A stretch of 64,000 nucleotides of DNA from assembly GCF_900177645.1 (NCBI RefSeq), contig NZ_FXAO01000010.1, forward strand, positions 62,001 to 126,000. Direction: 5' to 3'. The notes below the pieces were generated by a model. That model saw only the letters and a list, made by a program, of their open reading frames with translations, did no database searches and was not told where the DNA came from. Origin of the DNA: Arenibacter troitsensis. Lineage in GTDB: Bacteria; Bacteroidota; Bacteroidia; Flavobacteriales; Flavobacteriaceae. Each line of letters starts with the position of its first letter. Within the stretch, counting starts at the first letter, position 1. Position numbers and translations under genes: made by a program. Positions 16,245 to 25,207 of the stretch are shown piece by piece.

Positions 16245-17479
16245 TAGTTGAAAAATGGATGATTTAATAATTTATCTGCATTTTGTTCCTGTGTTACTCT
16301 GATGTATTGCATAAAGGAACGTTCTGTTTTATGTCCGGTTATCTTCATTATAGATATTGCGGGAATATCGGCCAAAAATAAATTGGTTGCGAAACTTCTT
16401 CTTGCTGTATGTGTAGTAACTAAGTTGAACTTTTTTACAGCTTCTTTTTTCATAACGCCACCTTTGGTAATGGTTGTTTCTACTTCATCCTTTAATTGTG
16501 CTAAACTTGCAACATCTTTAAGATATCTATTCATAACCTGATTAGTATACGCAGTAGGAAGATTATTATTGTATTTTTTGAGGATGTTTTTTACAGTTTG
16601 ATGCAGTGGAATAGAAACACGTTCTCCAGTCTTTTGAGTTCTTATTTGGAGCATGGATTTATCTGAAATAATGTTTTCGGGTTTAATCTGTGTAAAATCT
16701 GAAAACCGCAATCCTGTATAACAGCCAACTAAAAATAAATCCCTTACTTTTTCTAATCTTGGGCTAGATGATAAGTCTATATCTTCCATTGCTTTTAGTT
16801 CGTCTACATTTAAGTAAATAGTATCCGCTTCTTCCCTTAAGGTTTTAAATTTTCGTTTTTTGAATTCCAGATTTTCATTATAACCTCTTTCGGTAGCTTC
16901 ATTCATAAAAGATTTAATTGTCTTTATATGCTTGCCAACGGTATTGGCGGATAGATTCGAATCAACTGCCAAATACGAAGTATATTGATTATAAAATTCT
17001 AGGTTGATAGATTCAAAATCTATACTCTTGTTTATCTTTTTAGCATACTCCTTTAAGTACTTGAAAGTGGTATTGTATACTTTAATTGTTCCTGATTTCT
17101 TGTTAAGTTTACTCTCTTCAATATAGCCCTCAACAAAATCAAAAAAGGTCTTTTTATTGGCTTGTAAAATGTTGCCCGATAATTCTGCTTCAAGAGCTTT
17201 TTTTAAGATTTCGTTATTTGGTTGAATCCCGTCATTAAGTAATCTTCGATAAGCGGTATTAATACCATTTTGAAGTATATCCAATCTTGAATTGAATTCA
17301 GGATATTGAGGGAATTGTTTACTTTCTTTTGCTCGTTGCCCAGTAGGATTCCAAAATTTGGGATTTATCTTTTCACCTGTGGAATACTTAAATCTTTTGT
17401 AGTTATAATAATAATTCAAATAGATTAAAGTTTCAGTCTTGGAATTAGGTTCTTTAAGTTTGAATTTTGCTTTTGCCAT
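16244..17479 (-). CDS. Tyrosine recombinase (integrase of element 2)
   Basis: 411 residues from ATG 17479 (an ATG six codons upstream gives a poor N terminus, MIYIST). It has an arm-binding N terminus, a SAM-like domain (about 110-205) and a catalytic domain with R258 (CYTGLRFSDF), K283, H357-x-x-R360 (HTARRSF), H383 (TGHKT) and nucleophile Y392. It shares the fold but clearly not the sequence of the integrase at 8206, so element 2 is not a copy of element 1. The start is 170 bp from attachment repeat copy 2. Confidence 0.93.
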   Translation of the reverse strand: MAKAKFKLKEPNSKTETLIYLNYYYNYKRFKYSTGEKINPKFWNPTGQRAKESKQFPQYPEFNSRLDILQNGINTAYRRLLNDGIQPNNEILKKALEAELSGNILQANKKTFFDFVEGYIEESKLNKKSGTIKVYNTTFKYLKEYAKKINKSIDFESINLEFYNQYTSYLAVDSNLSANTVGKHIKTIKSFMNEATERGYNENLEFKKRKFKTLREEADTIYLNVDELKAMEDIDLSSSPRLEKVRDLFLVGCYTGLRFSDFTQIKPENIISDKSMLQIRTQKTGERVSIPLHQTVKNILKKYNNNLPTAYTNQVMNRYLKDVASLAQLKDEVETTITKGGVMKKEAVKKFNLVTTHTARRSFATNLFLADIPAISIMKITGHKTERSFMQYIRVTQEQNADKLLNHPFFN

Positions 17480-17649
17480 GGTGCTAATATATATCAAAAA
17501 ATAAATATAGGGGCGTAGAGAGGGGCGGAATAATTTTAATTTGGTTTGTTTTTGGCTTGTAAAGGATTGTAATTAAATGTACTGTTTATAGGGGTTAAAG
17601 GCCTAGTATACAATAAAATGTGATAAAATAGTATCAAAATATCGGGGGT

Positions 17650-17663
17650 CCAGGTGGGACCAC
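17650..17663 (+). repeat. attachment-site repeat, copy 2
   Basis: CCAGGTGGGACCAC again, preceded by GGGGGT and not by a complete T-arm. It sits in front of the second integrase and marks the right end of element 2, with copy 1 (9594) as the left end; the distance is about 8.06 kb. Confidence 0.75.
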
Positions 17664-17665
17664 AT

Positions 17666-17789
17666 CAAGCAGAAAACCCACGCCTATAGCGTGGGTTTTT
17701 CATTTCTTGGAAGAAAGCTGGGCTAGACCGAGCTTTCAACAGGAAATGAAAAAAGTGGTTCGCGTCAGCGAAGTGTGGTTTTCTGTTTG
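17666..17789. repeat. 124-bp nested inverted-repeat segment between attachment copies 2 and 3
   Basis: Outer arms CAAGCAGAAAACC (17666-17678) and GGTTTTCTGTTTG (17777-17789) pair with one wobble. Inside them lie the terminator stem, a second stem TTTTTCATTTC/GAAATGAAAAA (17696-17706 with 17743-17753), an inner stem GAAAGCT/AGCTTTC (17713-17719 with 17731-17737) and a short hairpin TTCGC-GTCA-GCGAA. No protein is likely. It could be a MITE-like remnant or a structured RNA. Confidence 0.6.
17673..17699 (+). terminator. Intrinsic terminator after copy 2
   Basis: The stem AAAACCCACGC/GCGTGGGTTTT (17673-17683 with 17689-17699) has a 5-nt loop CTATA and ends in T. It is 10 bp after attachment repeat 2, the arrangement of a tRNA terminator. 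Confidence 0.8.
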
Positions 17790-17830
17790 CAGTAGGGGGT
17801 AATCCTGGTTCACGAGCACTGCGAGCTAAC

Positions 17831-17844
17831 CCAGGTGGGACCAC
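17831..17844 (+). repeat. attachment-site repeat, copy 3
   Basis: CCAGGTGGGACCAC in a distorted T-arm: CCTGGTT (17804-17810) can pair with AACCCAGG but the loop is enlarged to about 17 nt, so it is not a functional tRNA end. It is 181 bp from copy 2 and probably the oldest, decayed boundary. Confidence 0.7.
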
Positions 17845-17846
17845 AA

Positions 17847-17871
17847 AAAACCCCCTATTTATGGGGGTTTT
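17847..17871 (+). terminator. Intrinsic terminator after copy 3
   Basis: AAAACCCCC (17847-17855) pairs with GGGGGTTTT (17863-17871) around a 7-nt loop. As with the other two copies, a terminator directly follows the attachment repeat. Confidence 0.8.
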
Positions 17872-17890
17872 GTTGTATTTGGGGGTCACG

Positions 17891-17989
17891 TTTGGGGGTC
17901 ACATATTTCTTTTTATGATTGAATCCAATTATTTTAATATGTTTGGAGTTCACATATTTCCGTTTTTGAATGAATCGAATTATTTTAAT
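17891..17989 (+). repeat. 48-bp imperfect direct repeat over the abiH start
   Basis: 17891-17938 and 17942-17989 align without gaps with 7 differences in 48 bp. The second copy includes the AbiH start codon and first codons. The first carries a similar ATG, but its frame is not continuous with AbiH. A further 12-bp copy of the leading motif TTTGGGGGTCAC is at 17878-17889. The repeat may affect expression or be a slippage product. Confidence 0.75.
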
Positions 17990-19070
17990 TGGTAATGGAT
18001 TTGATAGGTCTTTAAACATGCCTACTAGCTATTCTCATTTTTTAGATTGGCTAATGTCTGAAACTTTGGCTAATTTATTAAAACACCCTCCAGAATCGTA
18101 TAAAGGAGATCATTATCAGTTTAAAGTTGAAAACGAAATATTTGATATTACAATTAACTCTGCAACTTTCAAATGGGTCCAAACACTACCCCTAAAAGAT
18201 TTCAAGTATAGGGCGTTTATGGAAGAAATTAAGAGGTTAGAACCACAAAGTATATTTTTGCTTAAATTAAGGCCTAAACATGGCCTAATTTATGACCTTT
18301 TTGACTTCTACAATAAAAATAGTTGGGTAAATGTCGAAGAATTATATTTTCTTGAACTCTTGAAAACGAAACAGAAGGATGTTATTGAACTCAACGAGTA
18401 TTTTGAGTTAATTAAATCTAAGCTAGCTGAATATTTAAAAGAATTAGATTTTAAAGACAATAATGTCAGTACGTTTTCAAAATACCGGAAACATTTTTTT
18501 GGACCTGTTATTAAATATAATAGTACTTATCAGTTATATGAGGATTCAAATGACGATCCGGAATGGTATTATTTTGTAAATTTCAATTACACGCAATTCT
18601 TAAGTAAATTATTGACCCATACTTCAGCAGATCTTAGTCGGAGGATTAGAGTCAACAACATTCATGGAGAAATAAATGTATCTCCAATAATTTTTGGATA
18701 TGGAAACGAAACAGGAGATGAATATTTAAGATTAGAAAGTCAAAGTGATGAGTACTTAGAAAATATTAAATCTACACATTATTTCAATAGTACCGATTAT
18801 CGAGATTTGGAAACACAATTACACCAACCATACGAGGTTTATATTTATGGATTATCCTGTGGATTATCTGATAATATTTTGCTAAAAACTTTAATGCAAA
18901 AATCAAATTGCAAGCAAATCAGAATTTTCTATAAAAAATCTAAAAATAATCGAGACAATTTTAGAAATATATTAATGAATATTTCAAGAGCTTTGGAGGA
19001 TAAAGAAGATATGAGAAGTAAAATAATTTCCAAACAGACAAATGATGTCATTCCACAATTAGGGAACTAA
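17970..19070 (+). CDS. abiH: AbiH-family abortive-infection protein
   Basis: 366 residues. The N terminus has the family signature ILIGNGFDRSLNMPTSYSHF, a nucleotide-binding-like glycine loop. In the middle is YYFVNFNYTQFL, and near the C terminus VYIYGLSCGLSDNILLK, both conserved blocks of the AbiH family. There is no signal peptide. AbiH was described as a phage abortive-infection protein in lactococci; its biochemical activity is not established. The gene is low-GC, has no operon partner and lies 126 bp beyond attachment copy 3, in the expected place for defence cargo at a tRNA hotspot. The start at 17970 is within the second copy of a direct repeat. Confidence 0.88.
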   Translation: MNRIILIGNGFDRSLNMPTSYSHFLDWLMSETLANLLKHPPESYKGDHYQFKVENEIFDITINSATFKWVQTLPLKDFKYRAFMEEIKRLEPQSIFLLKLRPKHGLIYDLFDFYNKNSWVNVEELYFLELLKTKQKDVIELNEYFELIKSKLAEYLKELDFKDNNVSTFSKYRKHFFGPVIKYNSTYQLYEDSNDDPEWYYFVNFNYTQFLSKLLTHTSADLSRRIRVNNIHGEINVSPIIFGYGNETGDEYLRLESQSDEYLENIKSTHYFNSTDYRDLETQLHQPYEVYIYGLSCGLSDNILLKTLMQKSNCKQIRIFYKKSKNNRDNFRNILMNISRALEDKEDMRSKIISKQTNDVIPQLGN

Positions 19071-19398
19071 CCCCCCCCTCTATTTCAGTTCTGAGTAAAA
19101 TTTCAACTAGATGGCGATGTTAAACATTTGATGTTTAAGGTGTTTTGACCCCATACCCCCCCCTATGATTTCAGTTATATTTATGTTTGTTCCTAATAAA
19201 ACCATTTGCATATTTACACAGGAAATTAAATAAACTATCCGGTTCAAATTAAAAACTCGTATTTCAATGCACCTGCGATTCGTGAAAAACGGGTCCTGTG
19301 AATAAATTAGGCTTTATGACCCAACACATTTATATTTGCTTATATCCTGTAGTAAAAGGTATTGGACGCTAGTCTTCTGCAAAGATTTAACCAAAGGA
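19071..19398. other. Intergenic region with C-tract repeat
   Basis: No gene is seen. A C8 tract followed by TATTTCAGTT-like sequence occurs at 19071-19090 and again at 19156-19176. The upstream region of the hybrid sensor gene therefore carries a short direct repeat of unknown role. The long C-runs are also prone to length variation. Confidence 0.5.
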
Positions 19399-22300
19399 AT
19401 GAGAGGAAATTATAAGCAAGTTGGTTTACTGTTTTTTTGGGGAGTCGTAATTTTTAGCCTTATGGCCCCATTCTTCGGGTATTCCCAAAAGTTTGAAAGG
19501 TTTTCCAACCAGCAAGGTTTTAACCAAAATACCATAAATTCCATAGTACAGGATCGGTACGGATTTCTATGGTTTGGTACGCCGAACGGACTCATTAGGC
19601 ATGATGGCTATGAATTTAAAACCTTTACCACCCAATCCGAGAGCAACGGAAATATTCTTAGCAACGATGTTAAACAGTTATTTAAGGATAAGGATGGGTT
19701 ATTGTGGATTGGAACTACCCTTGGCCTTAATGTTTATATTCCATCACTCGAAAAATTCCTAACAGTACCCCTGAACCATAGGCTTAGTATTAGTAGGATT
19801 AGTTCCGGACCGGATGGCAAAATCTGGTTTTCTGGTGAAAATGAGCTATATGTTTGCCAACTTACGGATATACAGAATGGCGTCTTCCAGGTTTCTCATA
19901 ACATCCTTGCATCACATCCTCAAGTGCCTTCCCTAAACGATTTTGGTTTTAGGGACAAAAATTCTCTGGTGTTAGCTACTTCGACGGGCTTGTGGAATTT
20001 ATCCCTTGCCACTGGTGTTTCCGGTGCTGATATGGAAATCAGGGATTTGACCCAATTTAAAACTTTGGAAAATGAGGTCGTTTCCTGCCTCATGAATAGA
20101 AATAATATTTTTTGGATCGGTACCGAAAAAGGCTTGTACAAGGCATCTTTTGATGGGGAAAAGGTACATATTATCACCAATTTTGATACCGATAAAAAAT
20201 TAAATTCCAAAAGCGCTATCATTATGGTAGACGTTATTTTTGAAGACCATTCGGGCAGCGTTTGGATCGGCACTACAGATAACGGTCTCTTTAAATATAT
20301 AGAGGATGGGGACAGTTTTCAACACTTTGCCTACGATCCCCGAAATACTTTTGGCATAAGCAGTCAAAATATAAATGCCCTTTTTCAGGACGATTTTAAT
20401 GTGTTGTGGGTAGGTACCGCCCAAGGCGGAATAAATAAGCTGGACCTTAGCCAGAAACAATTTAAGAGCTATTCCAACAATCCTTATGAGCCGCAGTCCT
20501 TGACAGATAATTTATTGACGGCAATTCTCGAGGACAGAAAGGAAAGGTTATGGTTGTCCGGTTACAACACCCCACTTTTCAGAAGTACCACTGCAGTGAA
20601 CGGTCAAACCTCAAACTCGCTAAAGTTCGAAAATTTAGAAAATGGATTTCCTATTTCCGCTATGGATATTGTTCGGAGCATTTATGAGGACAATAAAGGA
20701 TATTTATGGTTTGGCACCGACTATTCCCTTGTAGTGTACAATCCCTTGAATGATCAATTTAAAAGTCTAAGCTTGGCCAAAGATGGCTTACCACTATTAA
20801 ACAACGGAATTAGAAGTATTTCCCAGATTTCGGAAAATGAAATTCTTCTATTGGGTAGCCAGCTCACGGTTGTGCAAAATCCATGGCCCGTAATAGACGG
20901 CAGTAAAAACCCGGTTCTCGAGTTGAGGTCCAGTATTTCTTTGGAAAATGAAATTGGCCATATTTTCTTAAAGTCAGGCAATGGTTCATGGTGGATCGGC
21001 ACCAAAAAAGGATTGGTACATGCTAGTTATGACGGCGAGGAAATTAGGATCCACCAAAAGTACTCGCACAACAGGAATGATGAAATAAACTTGAGCTATG
21101 AGAATGTTTTCTCCCTATATGAAGATAATTCGGGAAATATCTGGGTAGGTACCTTTGGTGGCGGACTCAATAAAATGACTATGGATAGTTCAGGAATACC
21201 TTCCAAAATAGAATTTTTCCGCAAAAATGATGTCTTGCCGGACGATGCCATCTACGGTATTTTACCAGAAGGGGATAATTATTTATGGTTAAGTTCCGAT
21301 ATGGGACTATTGAGATTTCATTTAAAGGACAGCACTATAAATGTATTTGATGTGCGCGATGGTCTCGCCCAGAACAACTTTAGACAAGGGGCTTTTTTTA
21401 AGGGCAGATCCGGGTATTTTTATTTTGGCGGATTGAATGGGCTGACCATTTTTAGGCCAGAGGATATTAAACTTAACGATCAACCTCCAAAGGTTTTGAT
21501 CACAGACCTTCTTGTAAACAACGAACGTGTAAGTATAGGGGAAAAATTGAATAACAGGGTAATCCTCGATAGGTCCATTTCAGAGACCACCAGTATTGCC
21601 GTAAGCCAAAAGGAACAATTTATTGCTTTTGACCTCGCCGTGGAACATACCTCAACGCCTTCCAAAAATAAAGTGGCCTATAAATTGGAGGGTTTTAATG
21701 AGGATTGGGTAACCGTAAACGAGGGTAAGACTACGGTTACCTATACTAATTTGCCCGCCAGAAGTTATGTATTCAAGGTAAGGGCAGCCAATGGTGACGG
21801 TATTTGGAGTACGGAGACCAAAACTTTGAACCTTAAAATATTGCCCCCCTGGTACCGTACGTGGTGGAGTTATTTGCTGTTTACCTTGCTCACTGTGGGT
21901 ATAGGCATAGGCATTGTCATCTATTTTTCGCAACATGAGAAATTAAAGCAACGGTTGAAATTTGAAGAATTGGATAAGGAGCGGGTGCATACCATCAATC
22001 AGGGAAAATTTCAGTATTTCACCAACATGTCCCATGAATTTAGGACACCGTTGACATTAATTGCAGGCCCATTGGAGCGGTTGCTTACCCGAAACACAGA
22101 TCCAGAAAACAACAAATATTTAGCACTTATCCAGAAAAACACCAAAAGGCTTTTGAGCCTTGCGGATCAATTGATCACTTTTCAACAAGCGGAACAAGGT
22201 CGACTTAAATTGAATTTAAGGAAGGAGACTTTGGGAGCCTTTGTTAACCCCACCATTGAGGCATTTGAAAACTTTGCCATTGAAAAGGACATCAATTTTA

Positions 22301-23565
22301 CGTATAAAATTGGTTCCCCGGACGAAGAGATTATTATTGATGTAGAAAAGACAGAACGTATTATCTTCAATCTACTTTCCAACTCCTTTAAGAATACACC
22401 GCCTTTTGGCACTATAGGTATCGAATCTAAAATTGATTGTACTTCGGGGCAAAAAATGATATATATTGATGTGGTAGATAGTGGTAAGGGAATTCCTGAA
22501 GAAGATCTGGAAAATATTTTCGAACGGTTCTATCAATTGGGAAATAGGAGCGATAAGGTTAGCGGTGGCGGAATAGGCCTATCATTTTGCAAATCCTTGG
22601 TGAATTTACTGGATGGTGAGATTTCCGTAAAAAGCAATCCTGGGGTAGAGACCCGCTTTTCGGTCATATTACCTTCCAAATCCCTAAAGGAATACAAGGA
22701 GGACGAAATTGATTTTTCCAAAAAGTCCTTTGTGGATGATTGGATTCCCTTGTCCTCTAAAATTACTGAGGATAATTTAGCTTCGCCAAGCAAAAATGGT
22801 AGCAAAAGGAAATATTCAATTTTGTTGGTGGAAAATGAAGTGGATGTACAGACCTTTTTAAAGGGTACTCTTTCGGAAAAATATAATATTGAAGTAGCAA
22901 ACAATGGGATTGAAGGGCTGGTAAAAATAAAAGGTAATGAGCCGGATTTGGTCATTAGCGATGTAATGATGCCCGGAATGGATGGTTTTGAGTTGTGCGA
23001 GAAAATAAAATCCGATCCTGATCTCAGTCATATTCGCGTGTTGCTCCTAACGGCATTGAACGAGAACGAAGATATGATCAAAGGTCTCGAATTTGGAGCC
23101 GATGAATATATTGGCAAACCTTTTTCATTGAGACACCTTGAGCTAAGGATCGAAAAATTGATTGAGACCAGGGAACGCTTAAAGGAGTATTTTTCAAAGA
23201 ATAGCAAGCTTCCCAAGAATGCTGTCGGAATTTCGACCAGGGACAAGGAATTCTTGGGCAATACCATTGCCATCATGGAAAAAAATATTTCAGATTCCAA
23301 TTTTGGGGTCGAAGAGCTTGCCCTGGAAATTGGACTTAGTACCTCGCACTTCTATCGGCGCCTTAAACAGCTTACCGGTCAGGCCCCCAATGTCTACTTA
23401 AGAAATTTTAGACTTCAAAGAGCAGCGGAACTCCTAGGCCAAAACGAAGGCTATAACGTGGCCGAGGTCATGTATCAAATCGGTATCGAATCCAATTCCT
23501 ATTTCTCCACAGCTTTTAAAAAACTTCACGGAGTTTCTCCTTCCGAATTTACCAAGACAGATTGA
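19399..23565 (+). CDS. Hybrid two-component system regulator (HTCS, SusR/BT-type)
   Basis: 1,388 residues from ATG 19399; the open frame reaches back to 19336 but the 21 extra residues precede a good signal peptide (KQVGLLFFWGVVIFSLMAPF). The periplasmic part has a double set of beta-propeller blades with repeats such as GLLWIGT, GSVWIGT and GNIWVGT (about 50-740), then a Y_Y_Y domain and one membrane helix. The cytoplasmic part has HisKA with phospho-His about 879 (FTNMSHEFRTPLTLI), HATPase_c (GGGIGLSF), a receiver with Asp about 1188 (VISDVMMPGMDGFE) and an AraC-type HTH. It should sense an oligosaccharide and activate the downstream CAZyme/sulfatase genes. Confidence 0.95.
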   Translation: MRGNYKQVGLLFFWGVVIFSLMAPFFGYSQKFERFSNQQGFNQNTINSIVQDRYGFLWFGTPNGLIRHDGYEFKTFTTQSESNGNILSNDVKQLFKDKDGLLWIGTTLGLNVYIPSLEKFLTVPLNHRLSISRISSGPDGKIWFSGENELYVCQLTDIQNGVFQVSHNILASHPQVPSLNDFGFRDKNSLVLATSTGLWNLSLATGVSGADMEIRDLTQFKTLENEVVSCLMNRNNIFWIGTEKGLYKASFDGEKVHIITNFDTDKKLNSKSAIIMVDVIFEDHSGSVWIGTTDNGLFKYIEDGDSFQHFAYDPRNTFGISSQNINALFQDDFNVLWVGTAQGGINKLDLSQKQFKSYSNNPYEPQSLTDNLLTAILEDRKERLWLSGYNTPLFRSTTAVNGQTSNSLKFENLENGFPISAMDIVRSIYEDNKGYLWFGTDYSLVVYNPLNDQFKSLSLAKDGLPLLNNGIRSISQISENEILLLGSQLTVVQNPWPVIDGSKNPVLELRSSISLENEIGHIFLKSGNGSWWIGTKKGLVHASYDGEEIRIHQKYSHNRNDEINLSYENVFSLYEDNSGNIWVGTFGGGLNKMTMDSSGIPSKIEFFRKNDVLPDDAIYGILPEGDNYLWLSSDMGLLRFHLKDSTINVFDVRDGLAQNNFRQGAFFKGRSGYFYFGGLNGLTIFRPEDIKLNDQPPKVLITDLLVNNERVSIGEKLNNRVILDRSISETTSIAVSQKEQFIAFDLAVEHTSTPSKNKVAYKLEGFNEDWVTVNEGKTTVTYTNLPARSYVFKVRAANGDGIWSTETKTLNLKILPPWYRTWWSYLLFTLLTVGIGIGIVIYFSQHEKLKQRLKFEELDKERVHTINQGKFQYFTNMSHEFRTPLTLIAGPLERLLTRNTDPENNKYLALIQKNTKRLLSLADQLITFQQAEQGRLKLNLRKETLGAFVNPTIEAFENFAIEKDINFTYKIGSPDEEIIIDVEKTERIIFNLLSNSFKNTPPFGTIGIESKIDCTSGQKMIYIDVVDSGKGIPEEDLENIFERFYQLGNRSDKVSGGGIGLSFCKSLVNLLDGEISVKSNPGVETRFSVILPSKSLKEYKEDEIDFSKKSFVDDWIPLSSKITEDNLASPSKNGSKRKYSILLVENEVDVQTFLKGTLSEKYNIEVANNGIEGLVKIKGNEPDLVISDVMMPGMDGFELCEKIKSDPDLSHIRVLLLTALNENEDMIKGLEFGADEYIGKPFSLRHLELRIEKLIETRERLKEYFSKNSKLPKNAVGISTRDKEFLGNTIAIMEKNISDSNFGVEELALEIGLSTSHFYRRLKQLTGQAPNVYLRNFRLQRAAELLGQNEGYNVAEVMYQIGIESNSYFSTAFKKLHGVSPSEFTKTD

Positions 23566-23822
23566 AGATGATATTATACATGGAATAATATCGTCGACCC
23601 ACCTTTTGGGCAGGTCCTATTAAACATTATCAACTATAACCTGGTTTTTGAAGGTTGTTTTGGTGTTATCTTATGGTTTCAATACAAGTGGATTGGTTGA
23701 AATAAGCAAAGGATTGGTCGAAAAGAGAAGGCCTTCTCGCAATTCCCTAATTAGATTTGACCTAATTAAAACTGCGCATCATCTGTAATGGTTCACGGTT
23801 TACAAAAGGTCTTAAATCAATA

Positions 23823-25136
23823 ATGCAATACTTTATTCATACGTTCCAGATGCAAAATAAGCCTCCCGTTAAAAGGCCTATTTTAGGGTTCCTTCTATTG
23901 TTTTTGGCTATTTGCAATAGAGCGGAAGGTCAATCCAATGCTCTATATGGACCACTTGGGGTAAAATCAGAACTTGCAAAAGCCGGGGTATGGAACACAC
24001 CAAGTTTTGATTTTACCCATGATTTTGAAGCGTACAAACAGTTTTCAAATATAAAAGGCCTTTTTTTTAAGGGGCTGGATTATAACGGAAAACAGACCAA
24101 GGTATTTTGCTGGTACGGGGTGCCTAATGGTCTTTCAAAAGGGGAAAAAAGACCAGCTGTGGTCTTGGTGCATGGTGGTGGCGGTACCGCTTTTCCGGAA
24201 TGGATCAAGGAATGGACAGATAGAGGATATATCGCCATTGCGGTAGCTTTGGAGGGCCAGGTTCCGGGTGAAAAAATGGAACATACTAGTGGGGAAAAGC
24301 TATGGCCTGGACATGAATTTTACGGACCGCGAAGAATAGGATTTTTTGAGGATGTTGTTATTAAAAAGTTGCAGGACCAATGGTTTTATCATGCCGTTGC
24401 AGACGTAATGCTGGCCACTAGTCTACTTAAAAGTTTTCCGGAAGTGGATGTCGAGAGCATAGGTATTAGCGGAATTTCTTGGGGAGGCATTCTTACCAAT
24501 GTGATTACGGGCATTGATGACCGTTATGCCTTTGCCATTCCGGTATACGGTTGCGGTTTTTTGCATGAAACTCCACACTATAGCCACCTTCTAAGACTTT
24601 TGAGTAAGGAACAACAGCAATTCTACCTTCAAAATTGGGAGCCTTCTTTGTATATCCCCTTGCAGGAGCAACCTACCTTGTTCGTTAACGGCACCAATGA
24701 TTTTCATTTCACTATGAACAGCTTCACTAAAACGTATCTAGCTTCCAAAAACGAAAAGTACCTCTATGTGGAACATAATATGAAACACGGGCATAGCCCT
24801 GGTAGGGAACCGGAAGAAATTTACGCTTTTGCAGATTATGTGATAAAGAAGGGTGAACGCTTTTTAAAACCGAAGTTTAAGAGGCTAAAGAGAAATAACG
24901 AATTGGTATATGGGGTTGATGGAAAAGTAATGGAAGCTGTTCTATATACTAACTCCGATACGGCAGATTGGGGTAGGGATAATTATATATGGCAGCAAAT
25001 TAGCATGCGTTTTTCCGATTCCAAGAAAATAATTTCGGCAACATTGCCCAAAAATGCACAGGCCTATTTTGTCAACATCATTGATTCTAAAGGGCATATA
25101 TATAGTTCTCCCACGCGATTGGTCAAGAAAATATAG
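23823..25136 (+). CDS. Secreted alpha/beta-hydrolase esterase (acetylxylan-esterase-like)
   Basis: 437 residues with a Sec signal peptide (ILGFLLLFLAICNRAEGQ). A start at ATG 23850 would give a more usual signal length. The fold shows oxyanion segment VLVHGGGG (115-121), nucleophile elbow GISWGG (Ser219) and His at H322/H324 (MKHGHSPG). Such carbohydrate esterases or dienelactone-hydrolase relatives remove acetyl or other acyl groups from polysaccharides, working here beside the fucosidase and the O-acetylesterase. The substrate is not determinable from sequence. A peptidase of the S9 family is less likely because the N-terminal propeller is missing. Confidence 0.75.
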   Translation: MQYFIHTFQMQNKPPVKRPILGFLLLFLAICNRAEGQSNALYGPLGVKSELAKAGVWNTPSFDFTHDFEAYKQFSNIKGLFFKGLDYNGKQTKVFCWYGVPNGLSKGEKRPAVVLVHGGGGTAFPEWIKEWTDRGYIAIAVALEGQVPGEKMEHTSGEKLWPGHEFYGPRRIGFFEDVVIKKLQDQWFYHAVADVMLATSLLKSFPEVDVESIGISGISWGGILTNVITGIDDRYAFAIPVYGCGFLHETPHYSHLLRLLSKEQQQFYLQNWEPSLYIPLQEQPTLFVNGTNDFHFTMNSFTKTYLASKNEKYLYVEHNMKHGHSPGREPEEIYAFADYVIKKGERFLKPKFKRLKRNNELVYGVDGKVMEAVLYTNSDTADWGRDNYIWQQISMRFSDSKKIISATLPKNAQAYFVNIIDSKGHIYSSPTRLVKKI

Positions 25137-25207
25137 TTACTAGCAAATTTGCATATAAGATAATGGACCTAAGTAAATAAACATAAATCTATTAATAACA
25201 ACAAACA

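Noticed and set aside
17665-17889. 74-codon minus-strand frame over attachment copies 2 and 3
   Set aside because: The region is made of terminators, hairpins and tRNA-end repeats; the translated sequence simply reflects these.
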